A stretch of 64,000 nucleotides of DNA from Ustilago trichophora. Taxonomy: Eukaryota; Basidiomycota; Ustilaginomycetes; Ustilaginales; Ustilaginaceae. The stretch spans positions 1,302,001 to 1,366,000 of the forward strand of contig OOIN01000007.1 of the NCBI GenBank assembly GCA_900323505.1, in the 5' to 3' direction. This document shows positions 40,803-50,924 of this stretch, piece after piece. The notes below the pieces were generated by a model that was not told where the DNA came from, did not search any database, and was given only the letters and a program-made list of their open reading frames with translations. Position numbers and translations under genes: made by a program. Each line of letters begins with the position of its first letter. Positions within the stretch are counted from its first letter, which is position 1.

Positions 40803-42305
40803 GCCTATGCAAAAGTAATCCTTACAATGCTCACCGATTCAGACAGCCCGCAAGGAGCTCACTTAGCGTCATGGTGACAATTCAAGTCTCAAGCCTTCTC
40901 TTCCACATTTCACTCTGCTTGGTAGAATCGATACCTCACAACCTTCCAGCTTTGATGTGAGATTTCTGTTAAAAGAGCTGCTTTGTGTTGCCGCAATGTA
41001 AATGTGTTTGCTTGTGGGACTGAGATGAGATGAGACAGAGGTCAGTACCCAGAGACGCGGTTCTGACCGTATCTGGAGTGTGACTTCCAATGGAGCACAA
41101 GTTCGCAACGTGGTCGTGCGCTGACTCTTGTCGGCGCCCCACTGAACAATCATCGATAGATTCAAGCTTGGTTGCGTGAAGTCCAGAGGTCGCCATCAAA
41201 AAGCCGTGTAGTCTCCCAATCTGCAATGTTGGCACACAGCATGGTGGTACGCCAACTGCGCGACCCTTTGAGACGACGCAACCACCACTCGTTTCCGTTT
41301 CAAGGTATCAGGGATGCAAACGGCACTGAGGTTGCCCAGTTTGATTGTTCTGGAACGGAAAATGTCTGACATACTGGTTTGGCTTGCCACAGGCTCTAAT
41401 TCTGCATGTATGGCTGCTTGTCTCCACTCGGACTCGCATCGTCACCGCAGTATTAATGTCACAACATAGCGGCTCAAAACTGCCAATCTTGCGGAAAAGC
41501 GAGAGAGTCTGGGCAAGCAGAGCTCGCCACGTCATCTCACCCACCTCGGTTATTGTCTTGTTTCGTGTCACACCTCTTCTATATGACCATCATCTTCCGC
41601 ACTCGTCGCTACGTACAACCTAGCGAATTCATCACTTCCCACCCTGTCTCCCTCCCTTTGTCTTTGTCGCTCGCCCTCTGTGCTCGGCCAGCCCCCTTCC
41701 GGCCACTGGGGTGCCTCATCGAGCTCAAGGCCTCACAGGTCAAGCCGCAATATCATCGTGTCTATACAATCATGGCAATGATGTGGGTTCCCGAATGTGA
41801 TCCATCCCGCCCACTGCTGCGTGCCTCAGCAGTCCCCACCAAGACCACCGCGGCAACTCATATACAACGCGGGTCCGCGGTGTGGGCTGCCGTCCCAAAG
41901 CCGAAGTGGAAGGCACCGCCGGACAAGCAAGCACGCACACAACCACTGTCAGCACTTGGCCGATGCGGCACTGAGAGCATCGGTGACCGGCTCGCACAAC
42001 CGGTGGTGTTGACACCCGCTCGAAAAAGCAGTGACGCCGAATGAAGTGTGTCCACCACAAGTGTGTCTTGGCGTCAGCGGTCCCCACTCTCTTTTACGGT
42101 TGCTTAATTTGTACCGGCTCTCGCGGGTTCATTGGTGTGAACCAGAGTCAACTACCTGATGAAGATCTGCCACAGCGACAAACTCTTCCACTCCGACTAA
42201 ACAAGCCCGCAAGCTATATAACCTGCTGTTTTTGGCCAATTTTATCAACTTTGCCCCATCCCACTTCCCATTTCCAACTCCAATCAAGACATCCAGACGT
42301 ACAAA
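40803..42305. other. Spacer and promoter of cluster member 4
   Basis: About 1.5 kb without a supported gene. CCAC-rich strings occur near 41829-41850 and 42076-42091, and a TATA element at 42211. No family remnant was recognised, though a worn copy could be missed by eye. Confidence 0.5.
42211..42221 (+). promoter_or_regulatory. TATA-type element of cluster member 4
   Basis: aagctatataa lies 95 bases before the ATG and is identical over 11 bases with the element of member 2. Confidence 0.5.
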
Positions 42306-42743
42306 ATGGTTCGCTTCCTCACTGTCCTCACCGTCGCCCTCGCGGCCGTTTTGAGCGTCGCTGCTATGCCCTCTGGTTCTCAGCGCCGCACTAAGGGTCA
42401 GCTTTATGTTAGCTACCCAAACAAGTACACTACGCTGAACAGAGGTAGCAAGGTGACGTTCAATTGGCGCAATGCACCCAGACACAAGAAGGCTAAGCTC
42501 TTGCTCATTGCCGTGAACCCCGAGAGCAACGATGAGGCGATCTTTACGATCTCTGATGTGGCTGAAGCCAGGAAGTACGATCAAAACCAGTGCGACCGAG
42601 GCCCCAAGAATCAGCCTTGCGGTTCTCTGGAATGGACTATTCCTGCCAAGATTCCACGTGGACAGTATTACCTCGTTATCATCCCTTACGGCAAGACGGG
42701 CAAAGGAATCGAGCACGATTCTCAGCACTTCCGCATCGAGTAA
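42306..42743 (+). CDS. Secreted Kre9/Knh1-like protein, cluster member 4
   Basis: Single exon, 145 residues. Signal peptide MVRFLTVLTVALAAVLSVAA, then a short basic spacer (SQRRTKG) with a possible RR processing site. Domain: YVSYPNKYTTLNRGSKVTFN, WRNAPRHKKAKLLLIAVNPE, EAIFTISDVAEA, the Cys block NQCDRGPKNQPCGSLEW, TIPAKIPRGQYYLVIIPYG and last strand SQHFRIE. Closest to member 2 by eye: both have FNWRNA and C-D-R-G-x-x-x-x-x-C-G. The mature protein is basic. There is no stalk or GPI signal. A TATA element sits 95 bases upstream. Function unknown. Confidence 0.82.
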   Translation: MVRFLTVLTVALAAVLSVAAMPSGSQRRTKGQLYVSYPNKYTTLNRGSKVTFNWRNAPRHKKAKLLLIAVNPESNDEAIFTISDVAEARKYDQNQCDRGPKNQPCGSLEWTIPAKIPRGQYYLVIIPYGKTGKGIEHDSQHFRIE

Positions 42744-43840
42744 TTCTACCGATCGAATCACGAACCGGGTGACAGCGCTTGGAAAACTCTGGCAACTTTG
42801 ACTTGCCACATCGTCGCCGGTGATGACTCTTCCTCTTGACTCTGGTTCCTTAATCAAATCTCATCTTATTTATCAATCTCTCTCTTCCTCTCTCTCTGTA
42901 CCTTCCCTTCATACATAGCCTTCTCTTCGCACATTACCTTCACTTCATCCGCCCATTTTCGTTACCCCTCTTTTCAAATTCATTTCTTTCCCCCCCTTCT
43001 CTTCGCTTAGTGTTAATGATTCTGCAATCCTTTGCTGAACGTCCTCTTGATCTGAGTGACTAACAGCGCATCCATCAGCCTCGCCTGGTCACCCTTTTGT
43101 CTACGGTCGGAATGAGTAGAGTGGGAAACGCGGTATCCATTGTTCACCACATAACTTTTGCTTTCAGAATCTCATGTCCAGCCTCTGATACAGACTCGTC
43201 TTACACTAGTATTCGCGGTCGCCATCGGCGCTTAAAGGTTTCAGAATCAACTCATAGTGCGTCCCCTCCTGCTCACGATTTTTGACTTGAAAAAAATAAC
43301 AGACAGCGAGCATCGATCGCACCGGAGACTGTAACTGCTAAACAAGATGATATTTTGGACCGTGGTCAGCGATGCTGAGAGTGTGTGGTTTGACGCAATC
43401 GATGGTGGTGTGCGAACTATCGCACCGCGAGAAAACGACCAGCTTTCTCACCACCGACCATCGTACGTCGGCATGATACATTGGGTAAACTCTTGTGCGG
43501 ATGACAAAGAGTGCCCGTGTTGGGAATGGAAGTTGGGGTAATTTTGGGTGTGGGTGAAGGAAATGCGAACGGAAAATCAAAGGTTGGCTGCTGCTGCTGC
43601 TGAGACGTAGTAGTAGTAGTAGTGGGTGCCAATCGACGAAAAGGGTTTGTGTCCTGAATGGAGGACTGTGCGTGTTCACTGGCAAAGAGAGTCGCCTTGG
43701 CGCGGTTTTAATGGGGAAAGAAAGAGCCGCGCTATGCGGTAATCATTTTTTGGATTATGCTGGTGGTGCGTAGAGAGAAAGTGTTGGGATGGTGGCGAGT
43801 GACAAGAAAAAAAATGCTATCGTTGGGGAGGCTAACACAT
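42744..43840. other. Convergent region between cluster member 4 and eL38
   Basis: About 1.1 kb. Pyrimidine-rich near 42880-43020, with CAG and TAG triplet runs near 43589-43622. Reading frames on either strand lack an ATG or a family match. No gene supported. Confidence 0.5.
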
Positions 43841-44756
43841 TTACTTGCGCGAGCTCTTGACGGGCTTGCCAATCTCAACAACGTTAAGACCAGGGGGAAG
43901 CGACTGCTTGAGCTTCTCAGCCTTCTGCTTGTCGTCGACCGAGAGGGTGTAGAGGAAGCGCGAGCATCGGATCTTGAACTTGGTGACCTGCTTGCCGTCA
44001 GCACGGGTGGTGCTCTTGACGCGGGCGGCCGAAGCGTCCTTTCTGCGAGCAATCTCGAGGAATTTCTTGATGTCGGTAATCTGCTGAGGCTGTTGGTTGT
44101 TGGGAATTGTGCGCAAGCATAGAAAAGGTCAGACATGCTGTTGCCGAGAAAATACTGAAGCAGTTGCGCATCACACCTGGCAGCTTTCGAAATGAGCAAA
44201 GAGTCGATACCAATCCTTCCTTGATAGTGTCGTCCTCCTGATCCGACTCGATATGTCCTGACCTACACTAGACCTCATGGCCTTAGCATCATATCTTGAA
44301 CCCTCTTTCTGATGCGATGTTGCATAAATCCAAGCTGAATAGTGCCAACGATGCGTCGACAGCTTCTACATTGATGGCACTGCTATTTCCTTTGCGTTCA
44401 GCGTGCCTGTAATATCCCTCTTGGATCCATCGTAATGATTGCAAGTGACTTTGGCAAGCTGATTCCGTATGGCGTTTGTCTGTGACAAAAGAGGCCTGCA
44501 TCTCCAGTGTCACCCAGACTTGATAAGTCCAATCCAGACGCTTGTTTCATGCCATTAAAATCATTCATCGACCAAGAATTACCGGTCGACCTCCGTCATC
44601 ATCTGTCGAATGCACCCTGCATATCTCTTAATATCGTCTATCCCTAACAATTGCACATGGTGTCGTGGCGAATATCGGCGTGCTCTCTGCTCGTTACGAT
44701 GGCTGCATGGATGCTGTGCAATGCTGGTATCGTTTGCTGGTATTGATGCTTACCAT
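43841..44756 (-). CDS. RPL38: 60S ribosomal protein eL38
   Basis: Exon 1 is only the ATG (44754-44756), followed by a gtaagc donor. A 664-base intron ends at a caacag acceptor, and exon 2 is 44089-43841. The 83-residue product begins [20 protein letters not shown] and ends with the family block [20 protein letters not shown] then [13 protein letters not shown]. eL38 is normally 69-82 residues; the extra C-terminal KPVKSSRK is a small extension. The frame can be extended upstream of the acceptor without an ATG, which supports the splice. It sits divergent to uS11, as two ribosomal genes sharing one promoter region. Confidence 0.93.
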
Positions 44757-45575
44757 CTTGACGGATCTCTGTGTATGGTGAGGGGTTCCTGTAGAGACAG
44801 AAGGAGAGATTGATGTTGACGAGCGCAACTGACTGGCCTCGCCAACTTCGCTCACTCTCGCTCGAGATTCCAGGCTCGAGGTTGAACTGCCACGAGCAAC
44901 TCTGCCTGTCTTGCAACTTGCACACTCTCACGAATTTGTTGCCAAGTGTCTGTGAGCCACTGTGCAGCGCTCGGTCTTCCGATTTCCCTAAATCGTCAAA
45001 GCTCCCCATATTTTTGTGTGAGGGCCTACCTCGGCCGAGCTCAGTCTTTTTTCTGGCATAAGTTCACGTGATGCGTTTCGTGCTGATTTTTTGAGGCAGC
45101 AGAGCCAGTATCGAGCCTTCGTGAAATTTTCTACCACCTATTTTGAAAAGAAAAGGCAGCACAGCGCGATCTCTGCGATTTGAGGTTGAGAAGGGGCTCT
45201 CACCGCGGCCAGATGCTAGAGACTCTGGCTAACACTCTATCTACAAACTGAGAAATCGGCTGTGCCAGCTTTGCTATGGGCTGTGAGGCTTGGATTCGAG
45301 AGCGGGTCTGAGTGACGAGAGAGCGTAGTCGTCACCACTGCAGGCCCGTTCATCGTCGTCTCCGAACACCAACCACTCATACTTCAAGGTAAGCATATCC
45401 TCGACATCAACGGCAACTGCAGCATACATCGGCAACATTACGCAGTCCGACACAGCGCACACGCATACAACATACCGAACAACACATTCTAATCCGTTCG
45501 AAACTTCACTTGCTCTTTCTGCACAATCTCGGATCAAAACACCAACTACCAACTTCATACATCACAATCGCATAG
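44757..45575. promoter_or_regulatory. Shared divergent promoter region of two ribosomal protein genes
   Basis: About 820 bases between the start codons of eL38 and uS11. A T-rich and pyrimidine-rich pattern is visible on both sides. I could not recognise a specific ribosomal-protein promoter box. Joint regulation is inferred from position. Confidence 0.5.
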
Positions 45576-46970
45576 ATGGCTCCCAAGGTCCGTGCTGCTG
45601 CTAACAACGAGGTTTCCCTCGGCCCAAACGTCGGTGAGGGTGAGCTCGTCTTCGGCGTTGCTCAGTAAGTATCATTCAACACAACAACAGACCATTCAGT
45701 GCGTCGCATTCAGATCGTTGGAAGGAAACAGAGGAAAATCAGAGATGAAGACATGCCGAGCATCGCATCAGCAGGCACTTTCCAGATAGACGTTGTTGGG
45801 AATGGTAGTCGGAAAGTAGATGTCGGAAAGCTCGAGGTTACAGATGATGTAGATGGGATTGGTAGCAAGGATTACGGACAAGCTTCCGAGTGACAAGTCC
45901 ATTGGAGCACCACGAAGATGCCTCGGAGAACACAGGTCGGTCTGGCTGTCACATTCGCAAGCTGTCGCATACGCAAGAACTTCAGCTTCCCGATGGCATG
46001 AAAAGGAAGCGACGTTGCGTGGATACGCAGAAGCCCAAGGGACTTGAATGGACACGATGACATTGCGGTGGGATCAGATCAGACAAGCTAGCAGGCTCGC
46101 TGAGGACACCGTTGGGAACGAGCATCATCTAGGATCTATGCGACGTGCTGAAGGTGTCTTTGCCATACAAGCACGAACAAGCACACTTATACTCTTTCGC
46201 ATTCTACTTGCACTCTCAACCAACAGCATCTTCGCCTCGTTCAACGACACCTTCGTCCATGTCACCGATATGTCCGGCAAGGAAACCGTTGTCCGCGTCA
46301 CTGGTAAGTTTCAACATGAACCACCTCCATCATTGCATCCAACCGTCAATCCGTAAAGCATCATTGTTGGCACTTTACAAGTGTAGCGTCGTCGCTACAA
46401 AGTCACTTGCATTAGCCCCGGACGGCAGACACAAAAACAAACACTCCCAATGATACTGCGACCTTCAACTGGATTCCCCATGGTAGTGGACAAGCTTAAA
46501 GAGCAGCCTTGCCATTATTTGCCAACCCAACCCAAAACAATCCGCACTGGCACTGCAACTCAATCGTCACCCTCAGCAAATTGTTTTTCGGATCGACGTT
46601 GGGATGCTTTGAGGTTTCTTTGCTTCCGCAGCATCCAGATCACTGACCAAGCAACTCTTTTCATCTATTCTTCTAACATCTCGTAGGTGGCATGAAGGTC
46701 AAGGCTGACCGTGACGAGTCCTCCCCTTACGCTGCCATGTTGGCCGCTCAGGACTGCGCCGTCCGATGCAAGGAGGTCGGCATCACTGCTCTCCACATCA
46801 AGCTCCGTGCTACCGGTGGTACCGGCACCAAGACTCCCGGCCCTGGTGCCCAGGCCGCTCTCCGTGCCCTTGCCCGTGCCGGCATGCGCATTGGCCGAAT
46901 TGAGGACGTTACCCCCGTCCCCACCGACTCTACCCGCAGAAAGGGTGGTCGCCGTGGTCGTCGTCTCTGA
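45576..46970 (+). CDS. RPS14: 40S ribosomal protein uS11 (S14)
   Basis: Three exons, 45576-45664, 46227-46303 and 46687-46970, encode 149 residues. Donors are gtaagt; acceptors aacag and cgtag. The joined protein reads [20 protein letters not shown], then [60 protein letters not shown] and the usual end [11 protein letters not shown]. The C-terminal tail is the site at which resistance to emetine maps in other organisms. Introns are 562 and 383 bases, long for this window, and could host small RNAs, but none is recognisable by eye. Very confident. Confidence 0.97.
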
Positions 46971-47189
46971 TTTGCTTGTGGATCCGTTTTGCGCAATGCA
47001 ATGCATCACATCTGCAATCAGACGTCTCGTCTCGCCTTCGTTTTTTCTTTTCTCAATTCCTTCCCCCAGTTTTTTGCTTGACGGCCTGTTGAAGGTCGTC
47101 TAAGCCAAGCCGCGTGGCATACTCCCCCGCGGCTTTGTATGCATATATCAGCAGCACACTTTTCTATAGTCCCCCCTCTCCTTTTTTAC

Positions 47190-47212
47190 ATCATCATCAT
47201 CATCATCATCAC
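47190..47212. repeat. (CAT)n microsatellite
   Basis: Seven CAT units, about 220 bases after the uS11 stop. Confidence 0.85.
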
Positions 47213-48230
47213 ATAATTTGGTCGCACGTAATGTGCGGCTGAAGAGCCGCTTGCGACTCAAAAACTTTCCATCCCATGTTGCTTCGTTGAAGCGGCACAA
47301 AACTATATTCTGTTTTGTCTGACACATTTCGAAAACAAAGATTGTTCAGCGACAGCAATGAAACGCATTCGCAGCATCAACTGTTTCTTTTTGTGTTTTA
47401 GCTATTGTATGTGTGATGGAAGGAGTTGATCAAGTTGTGCGAGGATTAAAGGACGGCCAGATCGGCAAAGATGGACTGGAGGAGACTCTGTCGATCGGGT
47501 GCCTTAAATGGAAGAGAAAAGGAGAGGAAATTCCCGCAGCAAGAAAGAAGAAGAATGTCGATTTCCGAATGAGACAAAAATCAAGCTTTATTGCCATCGT
47601 TCTTGCCTCTTGACCATCACAACCCTCAAGACTGCAACTTGTCATTGATCATTTCGTCTCGTATCTGTGGTCAAGATTTTCGACTTTGATCCAATTGGCT
47701 TCTACAAACCAACCATCATTCCGTCACCACAGCCAACATCACAATTGAGCCATTTTCTCACACCCCGACCTGGTGATCCGACCAAGCTTCTATCCCCTAT
47801 TCGCCCTCTCATCCCCACTCTTCTTCCTATTTTCTTAATGACCGTCTCCCTTTTCCCCCTTCCTTGCTTCCTTCTATCCTTTCTCATCTCCCATCCATGA
47901 TACACACCCCTTTTCGGCAGAGACCGCTCTTTGTGACCAACTCTGTTGGTCTGATTAAAGATGTTCGGTTTCATTTCAATGCCCTCTCCCCCTTTTGCTT
48001 TTCCCCCTTCTTTTGGGGAGAGAAAAAGGAAAGAGTCGCAGAATTGGGGAAGACAAACGAAACGGCATATAAGCGATCCCGTATCAACCCATCTTTCTTT
48101 TCCTTTTTTCAGTGGAGGATTGGGTTCGTTGGCGATCGCACATCTCTTTTGCTTCTCTTTGTACGGCGACGTTATTGTTGGATTATTGAGAGAGAAACAT
48201 TGCTTTGTTGCGCTAGTTTATGATTACATC

Positions 48231-48262
48231 TGTGTGTGTGTGTGTGTCTGTGTGTGTGTGTG
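48231..48262. repeat. (GT)n microsatellite
   Basis: About 16 GT units with one interruption, just 3' of the EVE-domain gene. Confidence 0.85.
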
Positions 48263-48314
48263 CCCTTGACTGATGGAGTATGATGTGGGTTTGAAACAGA
48301 TGTGTGCAAGAGTG

Positions 48315-49226
48315 CTATGCTGCGCTGCGACGCCGTGATGATCGACGAAGACGGTGCATGTTGTGGTTCTCTTCGAGTTTGGCTTTCTTGGTTTGGGACT
48401 CTTGAAGTGGCTCGCTTCGGGGTGCCTGCTTGGTTGGCACCTTAGCAGCCCTGTCGTCATCGTCGTCGTCCTCCTTCTTCCCTGGTGGGGGAGTAGCCAC
48501 GATCTTTTTCGACCCCTTGGCTGCGGAACTCGACGAAGCATTCTTGGAATTCCACTTACCCGGCCAGCTCCCCCAGCCACCCTTCTGGCTCAACTTGACC
48601 ACCGCCTCATAAGCCTCGTTTGTAACAGGCTGTACGCTCAACCTACCCCTATTCAACAAAGCCATATCCGCTATCGCCTTGAGCTCCCCGTCCGTCAAAT
48701 ATCCCACATCTCCCCTCTCCTCTTTCGTCAATTTCTCCCCCTTCTTCCCACCCAACTTTTGCAACAGCCCCAAAGGAACCAACCTGTCCAGCTTCTTGAC
48801 AAATTCTACATCCACCAACCACCACTTTGGCGCCTCTGCATCGCTCTTCGGATCGTAATACGGATGTTTGACATCAAACGCACTAGGATCTGAATAGCTT
48901 TCTTTGGAACTGATGCTTGCTAAACCTGCCACTCCGGGAACCTTGGTATTCGAATGATAGAATAGCACCTTGTCGCCAAAGCGCATCTTCTCCTTCATGA
49001 TGGTTCGAGCTTCAGGATTGCGTACGCCGTCCCAGGCGGTTGTTTTGCAACGGGCAAAATGGTCAATGGAAAAGGCTACATCGTGACCACGTTCCATGCG
49101 GGTATCTGGTTCGGCTTTCATTAGCCAGCAGTTGTCGACGAATGGGGGCGATATCTTGCCATTGGCAGCGGGCGGTGATGATGATGATGATGGAGGGGGA
49201 GAGGGTACTTTGCGCTTAGGTGGCAT
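48315..49226 (-). CDS. EVE-domain protein (THYN1-like)
   Basis: Single exon, 303 residues from [12 protein letters not shown]. The longer frame upstream has no family resemblance. The EVE domain spans about 27-185: [80 protein letters not shown] and [23 protein letters not shown] domains are PUA-related and bind modified bases; human THYN1 is a nuclear member of 225 residues. The extra C-terminal 100 residues are disordered with an Asp run and end in basic [10 protein letters not shown], a probable nuclear signal. The N-terminal KRK adds to this. Family good; ligand unknown. Confidence 0.92.
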   Translation of the reverse strand: MPPKRKVPSPPPSSSSSPPAANGKISPPFVDNCWLMKAEPDTRMERGHDVAFSIDHFARCKTTAWDGVRNPEARTIMKEKMRFGDKVLFYHSNTKVPGVAGLASISSKESYSDPSAFDVKHPYYDPKSDAEAPKWWLVDVEFVKKLDRLVPLGLLQKLGGKKGEKLTKEERGDVGYLTDGELKAIADMALLNRGRLSVQPVTNEAYEAVVKLSQKGGWGSWPGKWNSKNASSSSAAKGSKKIVATPPPGKKEDDDDDDRAAKVPTKQAPRSEPLQESQTKKAKLEENHNMHRLRRSSRRRSAA

Positions 49227-49742
49227 GCTGAAGGAGAAGGGTGAAGTGAAAGATTGAGCTAGTGGCTGGTTGCCGAAGCCCGAACCACGTGGTGCGAACG
49301 AAAAAGCAACACGCAGGGTGAGGTTGATGAATAGATACGAGACGGTGGGGTAGAGGCTGAGACCGTATGTGAATATGCAAATGTGTGAATCAGCGACAGA
49401 GACGGGGGTCGAGGCTGAGCGGGTCTGAGGTGACACAGAAAGGTGGCGAGGATGAGAGGAAGAGAGGATGAGTGTTGTTGGGCTTAGCGCGTCCAAGAAG
49501 ACGGCCAAAGCCAAAGCCGAGGCGTCGCGTAAAAAGAATCAGTCATGCCTCCACACCAAGCTTTAAATTCTCCGCTTTGACCAACGGTGAAAGGTTGCAA
49601 CCAGTTCTTCTTCTGACCTACTTTGCTCTCCTCGCATCACCACGACTACCACCACCTCAACCACCAATAAGACCAAATCAACGCCATCTCCGCTCCAATT
49701 CCATCCTTCTAGCATTATCATCGCTGGAATTGAAGCACAAAA
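49227..49742. other. Divergent promoter region of the EVE and Mpv17-family genes
   Basis: About 515 bases. No clear core element, repeat or gene. Confidence 0.5.
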
Positions 49743-50727
49743 ATGTCTTACCGTCAAGCATTTAGCGCCTTCTACACGCGCAATTTTGATCGACGACCAT
49801 GGCTCACTCTCGCCGTAACCAACGGCATTCTCGGTGTCATTGCTGACGGCGCAGCCCAATCCCTCGAACGTATCAGTACCGCTCAAACCCAACAGCAACA
49901 AGCAGAATGGTCTTCGCAACAACCTTCAACACCAGCACCGGATAAAGTTGCACAGGTGACAAAGGCACAGGATTTCTCTTGGGATTGGTCGAGATCGGGT
50001 AGATTCCTCGCATTCAACGTTGGCATGGCACCCCTTCTCGCAGAATGGAACAAGTTTTTGGAGTATAGATTCCCGTTGCGCTCTGCGCCTGCTGCAGCGG
50101 CGGGAGCAGCAGCAGGGGCAGCAGGAACTCTAGGCAAAGTAAGCCTCCGAGCACTTGGCAGTAGAGTGGCGATGGATCAGGTACTTTTGTAAGTTCTTCC
50201 CCCCCTTCTCCACCATTCACCTTTCCAGAGTACATCTTGTGGCTGACATTTTCTCACTTTTCATGTGTCACTCATTGCAGCGCGCCAATCGGTCTGGCCC
50301 TATTCACAGGCAGCATGGGCTATATGGAGCGTGGAAGTGTCGAAGGCGTTCAAGCCAAGTTTGGCGAAATGTACATTCCAGCCCTCTTGGCAAATTGGCA
50401 ATTGTGGCCCCTCGTACAGTTGGTAAACTTTCGATATATGCCTCTGAAGTGAGTCACCAAATCCCTCCATCATTGCTTTGCTCTCTTTCCACAAACTCGT
50501 GACGCTGTAGCAATATGCTAACACTAATTTTTCGGGACTTTCACTCTCATCGGTGGTACTATGCGATCAGATATCGAGTACCATTCGTTTCAACAGTGGG
50601 AATTCTATGGAATATCGGATTGTCGTTGCTATCGCAGTCTACACGACCAAAACAAACTTCAAAATTGACCGAGCAACAAGCGATTCAGCTCAGCACTCCT
50701 TCAACCGCAACCGCTGCCAAGTCCTAA
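49743..50727 (+). CDS. Mpv17/PMP22-family membrane protein
   Basis: Three exons, 49743-50188, 50281-50448 and 50571-50727, encode about 256 residues. Donors gtaagt and gtgagt; acceptors ttgcag and gatcag; phases fit. The start is the family type: FYTRNFDRRPWLTLAVTNGI, GVIADGAAQSLE. The signature lies across the last junction: NWQLWPLVQLVNFRYMPLKY then RVPFVSTVGILWNIGLSLLS. An insertion of about 35 residues (Gln/Ser/Pro-rich) after residue 48 and an Ala-rich stretch near 116-130 make it longer than typical 180-200 residue members. Family proteins sit in the mitochondrial inner or peroxisomal membrane; human MPV17 supports mitochondrial DNA upkeep. Compartment is not clear from sequence. Confidence 0.9.
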
Positions 50728-50924
50728 AATTCTAGATCAAGCACAACACATCAAGAATGCAAAACAGCACAATTTCAAAGCAGAATTTGGCATGGTTCAA
50801 GGTTTTGATATCTTGTCATATTGAATGTGAGTGACTGTTTCTGATGTGATATTATTACGATCGGAGAAGCAGTTGAAAAGAAAACAAATATCCCTTGAGA
50901 CAAGCTCTACTTTCATTCGCCCCT

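Larger units (their letters stand above)
46971..48314. other. Convergent 3' region between uS11 and the EVE-domain gene
   Basis: About 1.3 kb with a CAT triplet run (47190-47212), a GT run (48231-48262) and pyrimidine-rich stretches near 47800-47890. No gene supported. Confidence 0.5.

Noticed and set aside
41553..42044. Plus-strand frame of 163 codons between cluster members 3 and 4
   Set aside because: No signal peptide, no family Cys-Trp block, and random-looking composition; not a cluster member.
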